Positions 49,120-61,311 of a DNA stretch of 64,000 nt are shown in pieces. A program made the translations under genes and the position numbers. The stretch's first letter is position 1. Every line of letters begins with the position of its first letter. The DNA is from Tamarix chinensis (taxonomy: Eukaryota; Streptophyta; Magnoliopsida; Caryophyllales; Tamaricaceae): contig CM060174.1 of the NCBI GenBank assembly GCA_030549775.1, positions 7,383,391 to 7,447,390 of the forward strand, written 5' to 3'. The notes below the pieces were generated by a model. It did no database searches, was not told the origin of the DNA, and worked only from the letters and a program-made list of their open reading frames with translations.

Positions 49120-50765
49120 ATCTTTAAATGTGTTGCAGTCGTCTGTGTCACATTATGATATTTAATGGGTTGCTATAAACGATTCCTAGAGTTTTATATG
49201 ACTCATAATTCGCAAGTCATGATGCAATTTTATTTTATTTTTATTAGCTGTTTAGTAGTAATTCATTGATCAAGAAAATGGAAGTTTGAAATAAATGAAA
49301 AGGTTCATACACTATTCCTCCGCCTTTCCATTTCAATATAAAATACACTTTAAAAATAAGGACAGTTATTATGACATATAGGCAGATGCAGAATCCATAA
49401 TTGAATATACAGGCTGGTTATAAAAATTAAAATTAATCTAACAGTACTGTATACTTTAAATATTGTATCAACCAACTCGACTTGATATCAGCCAAAATTT
49501 TATTCCACAACACAACCCCCATTGGACTAGGTCCTAGATAAATTCAAGTAAACTTAATGATCTAGTTGTCAAGAACGGGGCCTGATACCTTAGGTTCCAA
49601 GTCATATTTTCCCTGTTATATAGGTTTTATGTCAATCAGTGGACTCATATTATACTTGTCGTTCAGGCCCATTATCAGACATAAATAAATAAGGCCTCCA
49701 CTAACTTAAATAAGTGGGCATAGGGAAAGGTTTTGGACTTGCCTAACATTAATTATTAGAATGCAGTAGAGCAAGTCATGGAAAAGACCTCTATACTGTA
49801 TGGCTTAGGGCATTGGACAGATGGTGCACCAAGAAGTGGTAATAGGTTAACAAATGAGAATAATTAGGGAGATGAAAGGTTAGTAATTGATTTTCCATGC
49901 AAAATATATAATTTTCTTGAACAGAAAATGAATTATAAGATGGCCGCACTTATCGTTGCAAATTCTAGTCCATTAACTTCACTAAATGTGTAGAAGAAAG
50001 CACGAGGGATAGACTAGAGGAACTTCCTCGCAAAAACATACACCTATACCAAACAAGAAAAAGAGAAGACAGCCAAAACAGATTCAATGCATAAATAACT
50101 GAGGAAACAGATTAGTTATGCAGTGGTCGTATTCAAACATCAAAACAGTTTAGTCAATACTTTCGGGGTTTACTATTCCTTACCTTACCCAAGGAGGAAA
50201 CAGTTACAGTGACTGGCAAGCTCACCGAAGCAATTGGACAAACAGAAAATGTACATAGCTCATGCATATATGTGAATCAGCACCGAACTAATGGGCCATT
50301 GCAGGCAAAGCATCAACAGAGTATACCGAAGTCTCTATCCCTGAATCTTACCCAATGCACCTAATATATCGATCAAGAGTAGCATTGAATAGGTCACAGC
50401 TGCACAAACAAAATATAAGCAGTTAGGGTAATATTGTATCGTATACACAGAGGCACACCAAGTCAGGAATCAGAAAATAAGTAGGTACGTCATGCGCTTC
50501 CAAATCAGTTACAATTATGTTCAAAAAGTTCAATAATGTCACAAATGCTGGAGATGAGGTGGCCGGAAATGATGACATGGAATTGTTAGTGGGAGTCTGG
50601 TGGTCATGATATGGGCTGTGAGCTGCTGAGTTGGAAGGAGTAATTCTTGTCTGTACGAGTCGGCACTCTTTCCACAGCATTTCTGTTACTAGAATTCGGT
50701 TATTGAGCATCTTTACCTCCCATCCAATAATTAGGATGAAATCAGCTGGTAAGAAGATTTTAGAA
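49120..50765. other. Unassigned DNA with one odd minus-strand open stretch
   Basis: No named gene. On the minus strand 50773-50423 a 116-codon frame includes WKECRLVQTRITPSNSAA and HSPYHDHQTPTNNSMSSFPA, followed by a donor-like GTACCT near 50485. The composition is more protein-like than its surroundings, so it may be an exon fragment, but I do not recognise it. Confidence 0.3.
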
Positions 50766-51186
50766 TGTTCCAAAACACTCTAGAATTAATAGACTTTAGT
50801 AAAATTAGGTGGAAGGATATGTAATATTATAAAGACATTCTAAATAATATAGAACTCTCTAGATTCCTAGATTCCGTAAGTCTAAAAGAATGATCAAAGG
50901 ACCTAGAGAAGAAGTCTCTATAATTCTCATCCAAGTGTTGGATTTGCAGAAGGTCTAAAATACTTTATACTTGCAGAAAGGCCTAAGGGCCTCAACTATA
51001 AATAAAAGAGCACCCAATTTACTTCTATTATCAAAGACTAGTAAAACACTCCCCTTATATAAAGAAGCACTCTCTTCTTACACACAAAGTTCTCACTTAC
51101 TCTTTTAAATCTGTTGGTGTTCTTATCCTTATTCTTCAAGGTTGTTATAGCTAAAGTGTTGAAAAGGTAGACTAACAAAATACTAA

Positions 51187-53936
51187 GGGTATGTTTGGTT
51201 TGTGAAAAATAAGAAGGAAAGGAAAATGAAAAGGAAAGAAAAATGAAGGAAAGAAAATAAGATAAATTAATTTTCTTTCCCTCGTTTGGTTGGTGAAATT
51301 TTTTTTATGGAAAATATAATTCTTGGAAAGTGTTTTTAGTGTTTGGTTTTATAGAAAGAAAATTCTTGTGAAAGTTAATTATTATTATTTAAATACTCTT
51401 ATATATTTAATAAAAATTAAAATATTATAGTAATAGATGAAAATTTTCATAAGATTTCTAAAACATCATAAAAATGCCAAATTTTTGTATTTCTCAGAAA
51501 TATTCACAATAACCATAGATCACTTCTCAAATCATTTGCCATTTTCCAATATCGTAGATTATTGATTCTGCCCTTCTCAAATCTATTGTTGGATCTGAGA
51601 TGAGGAAAGCCTGAAAAGAGAAAAAAAGGAGGAAGAAAATGGGAAAGCAGGTTCAAACCCAAAATTAAACATGATGCATTCAAGGGTCCAATTCACTATA
51701 TTTCCACTCCTTATATGCTTAGAACATCAATAGTAACAAGCACCTAGTCGTCTCACTATTCAAATGTTAACCTCTACAGCTCACAGCAACCCTGTCCTTG
51801 GTACCCAGCATTTGCAACCATAAGACCTCCTTCATCGTTGTGGTCACCATGGATGGTATGATGTGGACATAGGCCACAGCTTACCACCACATTAGGCTGC
51901 TGCTGATGATCATTTGGTACCCTAATAAACCCATAGCTCTTGTTACCATGTCCATGAGCATTGATTTGTTGCAAACCTGTTCTTGCTGGGGGTTCAATCA
52001 TTTCCGCTTCATGAGTAATAGTGTTCTTCAAGTCATCCATTGACGACACACTTCCCTGCAATTCATCTCTCCTATCCTTAGAATCCAATGACCTCTCTCC
52101 AAGACCTCTGGGTTCTAGTGAGGATTTAATGTCGATTTCTGCATCGCCAAACTCTTCTTTGCACATTTCCTCAACCGATGGCTTCCATAAACGAACCCTT
52201 GCATTTATAAACTAGTTTGCAACGGAATCACAAACTCCTGATTCGTTCAGATGTCCCTCTTTATTCTATCATCATCTACTCAAAGCAAAAACATGTAATG
52301 TACTCACAACCTACCTGGAATCTAGTTAATCTAGTCTATCGTGCCAGTATTATCTTCTCTGAATCTTTTGGGTAACTACTCAACATTAAAAAAAATAGTC
52401 AAATAAAATAAAATGTTAGCAAAACCCAGAGCCTCTCCACAAATTATATATATATATTGAAATATGCCCTCTCATAACCTAATAGAAAAAGTAATAGGAA
52501 ACATATGGATGAAGGAAGTGCTCAAACAACCAGGCACAAAGAATCGTGACAGTAGTTTCAGGCAGTCCCCTTTGTGGCCTCCAAGCATGCCTCATCATAC
52601 CAAATTGCTGGAGAGCCCTTTGCTGTCTAAGTTGCTGATCTACAAACCAAAGATAGGGTATTAATCCTCCTTGACTAGTGCCTTGCTCTCCTAGGCTCTT
52701 TCTTGCGACTTGAATATGGTTACTTATCGCATCACACAAGCAGTGGAAGTGACGGGATATGGTTTTTAAGGCCAGAGAAATGTAAGGTTTGGCTGCTCCA
52801 TTCCCAACCACCATATCAAAAGATGAAACAAGAACTTGCATATGATGATAATACTGTTTGTATCTTATATCTACCTATAGAATGAGGAAGACCATGAAAA
52901 TGTGTTTAGACGATGAGAAGACTAATATTGATTTTTCTGCAAGTAACCAGGACACAAAGACTTTAACATCAATAGGATGCCACTAATTCGTCATATAAAT
53001 GCAGTGGAAATTAAATCGAACTTGCACTATACAACCCGTGTTTTCACTAATTTCTGGTTGCAATGAAACAAAACAATCCCAAATTCCACCAAAGTTGCAT
53101 TCAATCTACATTATTGGCTAGCAATTTCCATGACCATAAATCATCAACTCAATCAATAGCAGCAGTTGGAGACTAGGAACCAAACAACCAGCCACCAATC
53201 AGAATAGTTGAGTGGGCCAAAGCTTGAACGGGATCATTATGTTAAGCAAGATGATATTTGAAGGGTACATAGATCAATGATGAATAAACAACTATGAAGA
53301 TCTAAAGGTTTGAATACTCGTAAACGAACTAGTTAATTGAAACATCAATCAAGATTCATGTACCTAAATCTCATTCTTGACCTAAAGGAACATAAATAAA
53401 AATAAAAAATAGAACCCAAATTTCTGATCCCCAAATTCGCAACTCATAAACCCCAAATTAAAAATCAAATAAGGGTTTTGAATTCAAATCAAAAGATAAT
53501 TAAGCTTACTTATTCAAATCGAGTCAGTAGATTTGCATATCGAGTTGAGATGGTTGATCTGAATGTCTACTGACATGAAGCTCGGTTGAACTTGACGGAC
53601 GAGCACTATAAAGGTAACACCATGTTGTTCGAACCATGACATGAGCAAGGAAGGATGAAGAAGAAGAAGAATTTTGGTGATGTTAAAGGAGGAGGAGTTG
53701 AGGAAGATGATAAGCTGAAGTTGTAAACTATCGGGCAATCTCCCAAAATAATTTTCCACAAAACTTACTTATTTTCCGTAGGCTTTGGTGAGGAAAAGGG
53801 TCTTATAAAACTTTTTCCACCTTTTTTCTTCTTATTTTCTTTCATTATCATTTTCCTTAATAACCAAACAACATGAAAACATTTTCCTTCTAATTTTTTT
53901 CTTTCCTCACTATTTTCTTTAAACCAAACAGAGCCC
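51187..53936. mobile_element. Harbinger-like inverted-repeat element carrying a homeobox gene fragment, 2750 bp
   Basis: The left end is GGGTATGTTTGGTTTGTG and the complement of the right end is GGGCTCTGTTTGGTTTAAAG. Both are followed by AAGGAAA/GAAAAT-rich DNA with further GTTTGGTT words. The flanks TAA (51184-51186) and AAA (53937-53939) could be a mutated 3-bp duplication. No transposase is present. The cargo is part of a BEL1-like homeobox gene on the minus strand. The ends fit PIF/Harbinger-type MITEs; an hAT origin is less likely because no 8-bp duplication is seen. Confidence 0.55.
51774..52841 (-). pseudogene. BLH-like: BEL1-like homeodomain (BLH) gene fragment, pseudogenised
   Basis: BLH proteins are TALE-class transcription factors that pair with KNOX partners. 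On the minus strand an exon at 52841 to about 52500 encodes the second half of the POX/BELL domain ([28 protein letters not shown]) and the homeodomain start ([19 protein letters not shown]), ending at a GTTTCC donor. A small exon at 52371-52315 encodes PKDSEKIILAR, a stop, then LTRFQ, ending CCAG|GTAGGT. The last exon (about 52220-51774) encodes FINARVRLWKP and a C-terminal tail to a normal stop. Stops replace Gln (CAG to TAG) in the small exon and the invariant Trp of helix 3 (TGG to TAG, 52214-52212). The first exon is missing. Introns are kept, so it was copied as DNA, not via mRNA. Confidence 0.85.
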
Positions 53937-54003
53937 AAAGGAATTGTGAAATCTAAATGTCGCATGGGAAAAGCTAAAAGGGAAAAAAAGTTATCCCATG
54001 ACA

Positions 54004-54518
54004 TGTGATATCAAAGCCTTGATTGGTGGTAAAACTTTTGTTATAAGGAATCATGACCATGGTAAAAGACAAGGTACCAAAGAACCCAAGTGACTCAATT
54101 GTGTCCCATGAGGCTCGTGGATGGGAAGGTCATACAATTAAATATCGGTCCTGATCCACAATATCGGCCAATATTTATCAAATTTTGAGTCAGTCGATAC
54201 GCAAAATTAGCAATACACAATGGATTTAGAATTTTACATATTTATCGATAATATATTAGTTAACGGTCGATATGTTACCGATATTTAGTGATATATGTCA
54301 ATATTTACTTATATTTGCTAATATTTATTGAGAAAAAGGTAAAAAAATCACCCCACAACAACCGCAACAAATAAAATATAATTTACAAAACTTTGATACC
54401 GGGATTGCAATCGCAATCGTGACCATGATTTTATTGCTTGAAGAAGAGGATGAATAGTGGGAAGGAAAAGTCGGTATCCAAGGACCAACTCTCTGCAATT
54501 GAGACAGGGGTAGGCTGA
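54004..54518. other. Primer-binding-site-like motif and unassigned DNA
   Basis: TGTGATATCAAAGCC (54004-54018) is followed by a short frame (KDKVPKNPSDS) that could be the start of a lost gag. 54140-54340 is rich in ATATCGG/CCGATAT words. No gene. Confidence 0.4.
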
Positions 54519-56800
54519 GTGGAGAAAAAGGATGATGAGATGATGGAGAAACTTGATGCTTCAGAAGGTTACGTTTTTAGGTCATGTAGTTACAATAGGA
54601 AGAGTCGACATTTATTTCTAGGTTTAACCAGGTACTACAAGCGTTTTATTCATGAATTTTCAAAGGTAACTCGTCTCTTAACAAACCTTCTGAAAATGAC
54701 TACCAAATTTTAGTGGAATAATACATGTAAGGATGTATATCAGGAACTAAGGTGGTGCTTGACTACAGCACCGATTTTGACTCTATTATTAGGACCAGGC
54801 GGGTTTGAGATTTACAGTGGTGTATTGAAGCATGGACTGAGATCTACAGTATCAGATGGGATCAGACGGGTTTGAGATCTACATTGATGCATTAGAGCAT
54901 AAACTGAGGTGTGTATTAATGCAGCATGGTAAGGTTATCGCTTACGTTTCTTGTTAGTTGATGCAGTATGAGTAGAAATACCCAACACATGATTTGGAGT
55001 TGGCTATAATCATCTTTGCACTGAATATTTAGAGGCACTATCTATATGACACTCAGTGCAAATTCTTCACCATCCATAAAAGCCTTAAGTATATACTCAC
55101 TCAAAAAGAGTCGAATATGAGGCAAAAAAGATGGATAAAATTGGCGAAGGACTTTGATATCAAATTAACCTACCCTAAGAGTAAGGCCAACGTCATTGCA
55201 GATGTCTTGAGTATGAAGACATCACACTCCTTGAGTTTTTGTATTGTGGCTAATCAGTTGCTTAAGGAGCTCAGTGAGATGGGGATAGAGTTGATCTAGT
55301 AGGGTGATTTGGAGATCTAAATGAGTGCTTTGATGATTACGCCAACAGTATTTGATGAGATTCAAGCAAAATAGCATGGGAATGTTAAGCTTGAGAGGAT
55401 TCAATATAAGATACATGACAGTCGAGTAGCTTCCAGATTTATAAGGATGGTAGTATTTTCTATAGTTGACATTAGTGCGTACCTTAAAGTTGCGGTGATT
55501 AGAAGAATCGAATTTTAGAGAAAGATAATTGTGTTGTATATTCCTTCTATCTAGGAGAGGATAAGTTGCACAAAGACCTCAACAAGATTTGTTGGTGGCC
55601 TAGTATGAAGTGAGAAGTAGTAGAGTTAATGTCAAGGTGTTTAACCTGTCAGAAGGTTAAGATCGAAAACTGCAAGCCTGTTGGGTTTTTCTAGCCTTTA
55701 GATGTTATGAGATAGAAGTGGGACTCCATCTCAATGGATTTTGTGAGTGGAATATCGAGAACTCACACTGATTGTGATACGATATAGGTTGTCGTCAATT
55801 AGTTGACTAAGTCCGTAGTTTTTATGCCTATGTAGTCTATTTGGAGTATGGATTAGTTGACCAATACTCACATGAGGTTTGTGGTGAGTAGGCATGGTAC
55901 GCCTACCAATGTAGTTTTTGATAGGGATTTGAAATTTCTTTCACACTTTTGGAGAAAGTTACAAGAGACTATGAGCAAGAAATTGAGGATGAGTAGCGCC
56001 TTTCACCAACCTACAAACGGGAAGACTAAGAGGATGATTTAGACACTCAAGGATATGCTATGGGCCTATATTTTAGACTTCCAAGGCAATTGGGAGGATC
56101 ATCTACAAATGGTGAAGTTCCCGTACAAAAACACTTATCACATCAGTATAAGGATGGCATCCTTTGAGGCATTGTATAGACATAAGTGTCAGACACCCTT
56201 ATGTTAGAGCGAGATTAGCGAGACTATTGTGTTTAGACTAGAAATGATTGAGGAGATGATTTAGAAGGTTTGGTTGATCTAGAACAAGATGGGCTAGCTT
56301 AGAGTTGCCAAAAAAGCTATGTAGATCAGAAGCATCATAATGATGAATTTAAGCCAGGGGATAAAGTTCTGTTGAGGGTCTCACCCACCAAAAGGGTAAA
56401 GAGATTTGGTCGGAAGGATAATTTGAGCTCGAGATATATTGATCCTTATGAAATCCTTGATAGGGTCAGCAAGGTTTCTTACCACTTGACAATACCACCA
56501 AAGTTAGCCTGATTTCATAGCATCTTCCATGTCTCTCATTTAAAGAAGTATGCCGCGGATCCTTCCCACAAGATCAAACCACAAGAGATCAAGCTCGACA
56601 TTTTATTAACCTATAAGGAGGTACCCTTGAAGATTCTCAACACCAAATTATGTCAAGCTCAAATGAGCTCAATTTTACTTGTAAAGATTCTCTGGATCTG
56701 CCATAGAGTAGTGGAGACAATATGGAAGATAGAGAAGGATAAATGCAAGTCACACCCCAATCTTTTTAGCACAGGTGTATTAGTTCCAAGGTCCTCTCTC
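54519..56800 (+). pseudogene. Ty3/gypsy chromovirus pol, heavily broken
   Basis: Domains appear in pol order across shifting frames. They are the end of reverse transcriptase (VTFLGHVV near 54570, FLGLTRYYKRFIHEFSKV near 54615) and RNase H (TTAPILTLLLGPGGFEIY near 54760, later AKDFDIKLTYPKSKANVI near 55145). Integrase follows (GTPTNVVFDRDLKFLSHFW near 55895, SSAFHQPTNGKTKR near 56000, FEALYRHKCQTPL near 56165). A chromodomain-like tail ends the series (LLVKILWICHRVVETIW near 56670). The layout and LTR head type point to the Tekay/Del clade. There are many stops, mostly TAG in place of Trp or Gln, and an internal deletion after VTFLGHVV. It is followed by a purine-rich tract and an LTR. Confidence 0.85.
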
Positions 56801-56913
56801 TTTCAGGGGGTAATACCCAGTAGCATAGTATCGACTTCTTTAGAATTCACGACAAAATTGCCTTTTCTTACATCATCTCTCTCTTCTTCCCTAACCTTGA
56901 CTTGCTAAATCTA

Positions 56914-56940
56914 GGGACGAAGTCTCTTTTAAGGGAGTAG
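56914..56940 (+). other. Polypurine-tract region before the 3' LTR
   Basis: GGGACGAAGTCTCTTTTAAG then GGAGTAG abuts the LTR head at 56941. GGACGAA...TTTAAGGG is the usual pre-LTR sequence of this gypsy group; a similar stretch (GGGACACAGTCTC) precedes the LTR at 44199. Confidence 0.65.
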
Positions 56941-59889
56941 TGATATAATACTCCAAATTTATCTAATCTTAATTTTGAATAATTAATATATTAATCTAAG
57001 GCTAATATCAAAAAATTAATATTTCTACCTTATCTTAATTCTTTAATCTTAAATCTTAATCTAATCCTAATCCTTATTTTAGGTCATCAATATTTTTTAA
57101 CCTAAATCTAATCCTAAGTGGTTAATATTTTAATCTTACCTAATATAATAAATCACAATTTTTAACATATTCCTAACCATAGCCCCACACTTATCTCCTT
57201 TTTCTTTTTTCTCTTTTACTTTTACTTTTCCTTTTCTATTTCTTTTTCTCTTATGCCCGATTTTCCTTTCTTCTCTTTTCTACCTTGCATGTTCTTCTTC
57301 TTGACCCCTACAACTTACCGTAATCTGACTCTACCATCCCCTCCCTCAATCCATGGGATTTATTGTTGAAAAATTTGCAAAATTTTTCCCTAATTGTGCT
57401 CCTCATCCCATGCATGTGCTCCTTGGCTTTTCTTCTCTACCGATTCACCTCATCTATGCGCACTATGTATATATATGCCTCTACCAAGCCTTCCAAAATT
57501 TTTGCCTCAAATGCCTCACTCCCTCCATTTCTTTTAAGAAAAGCCAGCTCAAACAACCCTTCCTTCTCCTCTTTCCTTTCTTGGTCTATTTGTCGTGATC
57601 ATCCACAATTTACACCACTCGCTACCAAACCACTAAACACCACCATTTTCCTGAAAAATCAACCACCACTACCAACCCATCATTTCCCCTCATCGCCGCC
57701 CAACCATCACCACCCCCATACCATTCCTTTTTCCCTCTCCCCATTGTGTTCAGTTTTGTTTTCATTGAGACACACGACCATGCACCCTCACATGCTAGAG
57801 TCGTGGCCCTTTAGCACGACCCACACACGATTTCTCACAAAGCTTGTGCTCACCCTACACTCCTTGCCCATACTTGTTCCATAGTCAGGACTTGTGCATA
57901 TGTTGCATTCTACGCCCATGCCCCTTCAACATCCTTTTGGCATAGTCATGCTTTCCTCCTAGCACACCTCATGCTTCACTCTAGCACCACCATACTCCCA
58001 CGCAGCCTAAACTTCTCCACTTGTTTCAGTTGTCCCCATTTCCACTCTCCTTTATCTTTTCCTCATTTATATTCCTAAGTTCTTATTGTATTTTATTCTT
58101 GTTTTCATAAGTGATTTTCTGGTGATCTTAGAGGAGATGGTTTAGGCTTATGTGCTTAGAGTCCGGTATTCTTTTTGGTGAGGATACATATCGTAGTTAA
58201 GGCTTGTAAGTGCAATATTTATTTGTGTATGATATTCCAATTGGTAATGTTATATAGATAATGTTGATTATGATAATGAAATTACATGATATCTTGAAAG
58301 AAAGAAAATGGTCAAATCATTCATTTGTGTATATTGTTGGGTGGCATAAATCCGGCTACATGGTACCTATACATAATTGGGGTTATGTAGTTCATATGAA
58401 TATTTGAGGTTGAAATTTATTAATATTAGAATTCCTAAGGTCTTTGAAAAAAATACAAGTATTTTAGCTATCGTAACTGCGTTATGGTCATTTGATGATC
58501 ATATGGGAAATAATCATGGCATGCTAACCTTTTAGGGTGTTGTCAATTACTTCATAAATATTGTGATTAAATTTTGTTCGAGTAAGATACAATATGAGTT
58601 CTGATATTTTTGATAAGAGGAGTGTATTTTGATCAACCAGGGTTAAAAATATAATTTTAGTGATTTAAAAAGGAAAATAGACTTTAAATAAGCTAAGTAT
58701 GATACTTGGAATATTCAGAACAATGATGAGTAGCATTAGTAAAATAAAATGAGAATTTATACTCACCTTATAAAAATTTGGGTTTCTTATGGGAATTATG
58801 GAAATTTTCCTTGGGAAATGCTCCAATTACTAAGTGGTTGTGATTTACATGTTTTCAATTATTTGTTGAGCACCTACATGATTCATGCATGATGATCTTG
58901 ATAAAAAACAACTCCGAATAAGATACTAATCATTTAAATTGAAATATCATGTGAGTCGGATCGAGGTATATCATGGGTCTATTTCACTAGACAATAATAG
59001 TGGCTTAGAGGCGTTCTATCCTAAGAGGTGTATTAATCTATTCCACTGGATTAAAAATAGTGAGGTCTTAAAATTAACATGAATAAGAATATAATTCTAA
59101 GATAAGAACTAATGGATAAGATATTAATCACTTAAAGTAAAAGATTACCTGAGTTAGGACCTAAGTGTTGTGTTTAATCCATCAGACGATAATAGTGGCT
59201 TAGATATGTTCAGCCTTGAGAGGTATTTCAGACTATTCCACTTGTTTAGGAATAGTGTTAAGGATCATATTGCCTTAGTATATGTTAGATCCGATCCTTC
59301 AGATGATAATAGTGGCTCAGGTGTTTTCTACCCCTGAGAAGTTCTTTAACCTATTCCATCAGATTAAGAATAGTGGGATATTGATCTCAATGTAAATAAA
59401 AGTATGGATCTTGTTTACCCTGCATCGCTTATTGTTAACTTACATGTATGTTTATTTTCTTTTGTACCCTTATTTCAACTGTATGGTTACCTTACTCATT
59501 GCATAGCGTATTGATCATCATTTTCACAGGTGTTTTTCATTTACATAAGTAAACAACCTTTTTGCAGGTCGATGAGGACCCCTTGAATGATTTTGCAGTA
59601 TATGATGCCTTATGTGTGAGGGAATGATTATTATTTATCAGGGTTTAGTGTATAATCATGTTATTTGGTATTTAGCTTTTACCCAAATATCTTTTTAGAT
59701 TTTTGGTTTCATGGGATCACTTTTATTGTATTTTGATATTACACTCGGAGTTAACCTCCAAACTTTTATCTATGTGTATGGAAGTTTTCTTATTCTCTAA
59801 TTATCATGTTTTAAGTCTAAACTATCTACCTTGAATTTGATATAAAAATATTATGATAAGCTAGACTTATGTCTAATATAGCAGTAACA
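56941..59889 (+). repeat. Ty3/gypsy 3' LTR, ~2.9 kb
   Basis: It begins TGATATAATACTCC and ends ATATAGCAGTAACA, next to the polypurine tract of the pol remnant. The CT-rich first part (57170-58060) creates misleading Ser/Pro/His-rich reading frames such as 57363-57884. The middle is AT-rich with a three-copy degenerate repeat (58975-59380). It is related to the LTR pieces at 28362, 28786 and 32570. Confidence 0.65.
58975..59380. repeat. Three degenerate repeats within the LTR
   Basis: The block GAYAATAATAGTGGCTYAG, then a TTCTAYCC.GAGA segment, then CTATTCCA...GATTA...AATAGTG occurs at about 58980, 59165 and 59285. Spacing is uneven (~185 and ~120 bp). Confidence 0.75.
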
Positions 59890-59962
59890 CCCCGATAATT
59901 TAATATTACGCTTCTATTAAAAATAAAAATAAAAATCAATAGCAAATTTTGGGGGTATTACA
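59882..59962. repeat. Two LTR heads facing each other
   Basis: CAGTAACACCCCGATAATTT (59882-59901) reads as an LTR head on the plus strand. AAATTTTGGGGGTATTACA (59944-59962) is an LTR head on the minus strand (complement TGTAATACCCCCAAAATTT). Some 40 bp of A-rich sequence separates them. It marks a rearranged junction between gypsy pieces. Confidence 0.55.
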
Positions 59963-60560
59963 ATAGAGTTGGATAAGAACATATTGATGTCAAAGGATGG
60001 GATCAAGTCATGAAAGGGCTTGATGTATATCAAAGCCAAGGTAAATGGTGAAGACACCAAAGTAGTGGTGGACAAGGGAACCTCACACAACTTTGTAGCT
60101 AAAGGGGAAGCCACAAGACATAGGTTCAAATATATCAAGGAGATTAGTTAGATGAAGGCCATGAACTCAACTTTTAGGCCTATCCTTGGCATTTCTCATG
60201 AGGTACCCATTCAGTTGGCCAAATGGGAAACCATGGTGGACTTGATAGTAGTACCCATGGACACCTTCAAGATGATGATTGGCATAGATTTCATCAATAA
60301 AGTACAATCACTCTCATTTTTGGATTCTAACACCATGCATATTTCTAAGGAATAGGAGTCTTATGTTGTTCCCCCTATTATGAAAAAAGATAGAGTCCAA
60401 GATATTTCCTACTATGCAAGTATTTAAGGGACTCGAGAAGGATGAGGTCACTTGCTTAGCTACATTGAATGGAGAATCATTGCCTGTAAGATTGGGTGTG
60501 CCCAAAGAGATTAAGGAAGTCCTAAAAGATTATAAGGACGTGTTTCCCACCCAAGCTGCC
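59963..60560 (+). pseudogene. Ty3/gypsy retropepsin fragment
   Basis: Frames show KGLMYIKAKVNGEDTKVVVD, then KGTSHNFV, RHRFKYIKEI, MKAMNSTFRPILG and VPMDTFKMMIGIDFI, the layout of the aspartic protease of plant gypsy elements. The catalytic DTG reads DKG, which would abolish activity. A further piece (LPVRLGVPKEIKEVLKDYKDVF) corresponds to the stretch between protease and reverse transcriptase. Stops at 60149-60151 and 60353-60355. It is cut by a CACTA terminus at 60579. Confidence 0.75.
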
Positions 60561-60578
60561 TAAGAAGATCCCACCTAG

Positions 60579-60833
60579 CACTACAAAATAATTGACTTTT
60601 GCCAACAGAAACTTAGGCACAGATACTTTTTTGTTGGTAAAAGCAACTAATACCAATAGATAATTTTCTGTGGACAATAATGTAGTTTTTTTAACAGAAA
60701 TTTTTTATATGTTGGTATTAATATGTTATGCCAACAGATCTTTTACCATCACTTATATCTGTGGTTATTAGTAGCATTATACCAACAGAACTAATACCCA
60801 CTTTTACATCTGTTGGTATTAGTGTTTATGAAA
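60579..60833. mobile_element. CACTA left terminus with CCAACAGA/TTGGTATTAG repeats
   Basis: CACTACAAAATAATTGAC at 60579 is a typical CACTA end. It is followed by repeated CCAACAGA and its partner TCTGTTGGTATTAG, a third subterminal motif type in this window. The repeats fade after 60833 and no matching right end is found, so only one end may be present. Confidence 0.6.
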
Positions 60834-61278
60834 TTCAACAATAATATTTGTTTTTATATAATTTTAATAATGATTAATTCTATTCTTTTTAATATAATAA
60901 TAATAATAATAATAATGAAGTCATTAGTCATTATTAGAAATAATAGTTTACATATATTATTATTAATTATTATTTTATTTCTAATTTTTTATATTAATAT
61001 TGTTCATAATGGTGTCTTTTAACAATTATAATGAAATAATATATATTATATTTACTACCACTTACTATTAAATTAATTTATTATTAAATACTGCCAATTA
61101 TCATTCAAATCTATATTATCTTAACAATAATAAATATTATCAATAATCATTCACATTATTAATAATATATTAGTAATTATTAGATACTATTATTAATTTA
61201 TTTAAAATAATGATTCATATTATTCTTATTAATATAATTCTTTAATAATTATTACTAAGAATAATTATTTTAGGACAT

Positions 61279-61311
<33 letters not shown>

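Larger units (their letters stand above)
50766..54003 (+). repeat. Putative LTR split by an inverted-repeat element
   Basis: TGTTCCAAAACACTCTAGAA (50766) looks like an LTR head. CTATAAATAAAAG near 50996 would be its TATA box. After the inserted element ends at 53936, the sequence continues to CCCATGACA (54003), followed by TGTGATATCAAAGCC, a primer-binding-site-like motif differing by two transitions from the consensus. Removing the insert gives an LTR of about 490 bp. I cannot confirm a target duplication. Confidence 0.4.

Noticed and set aside
57353..57884. Two overlapping plus-strand ORFs (81 and 173 codons)
   Set aside because: They lie inside the CT-rich first part of the gypsy LTR at 56941 and have a composition-driven, overlapping structure.
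60579..60833. A complete 255-bp mini-CACTA ending TTAGTG at 60833
   Set aside because: The right side matches the left end for only five bases and the 3-bp flanks differ (TAG against TTT).
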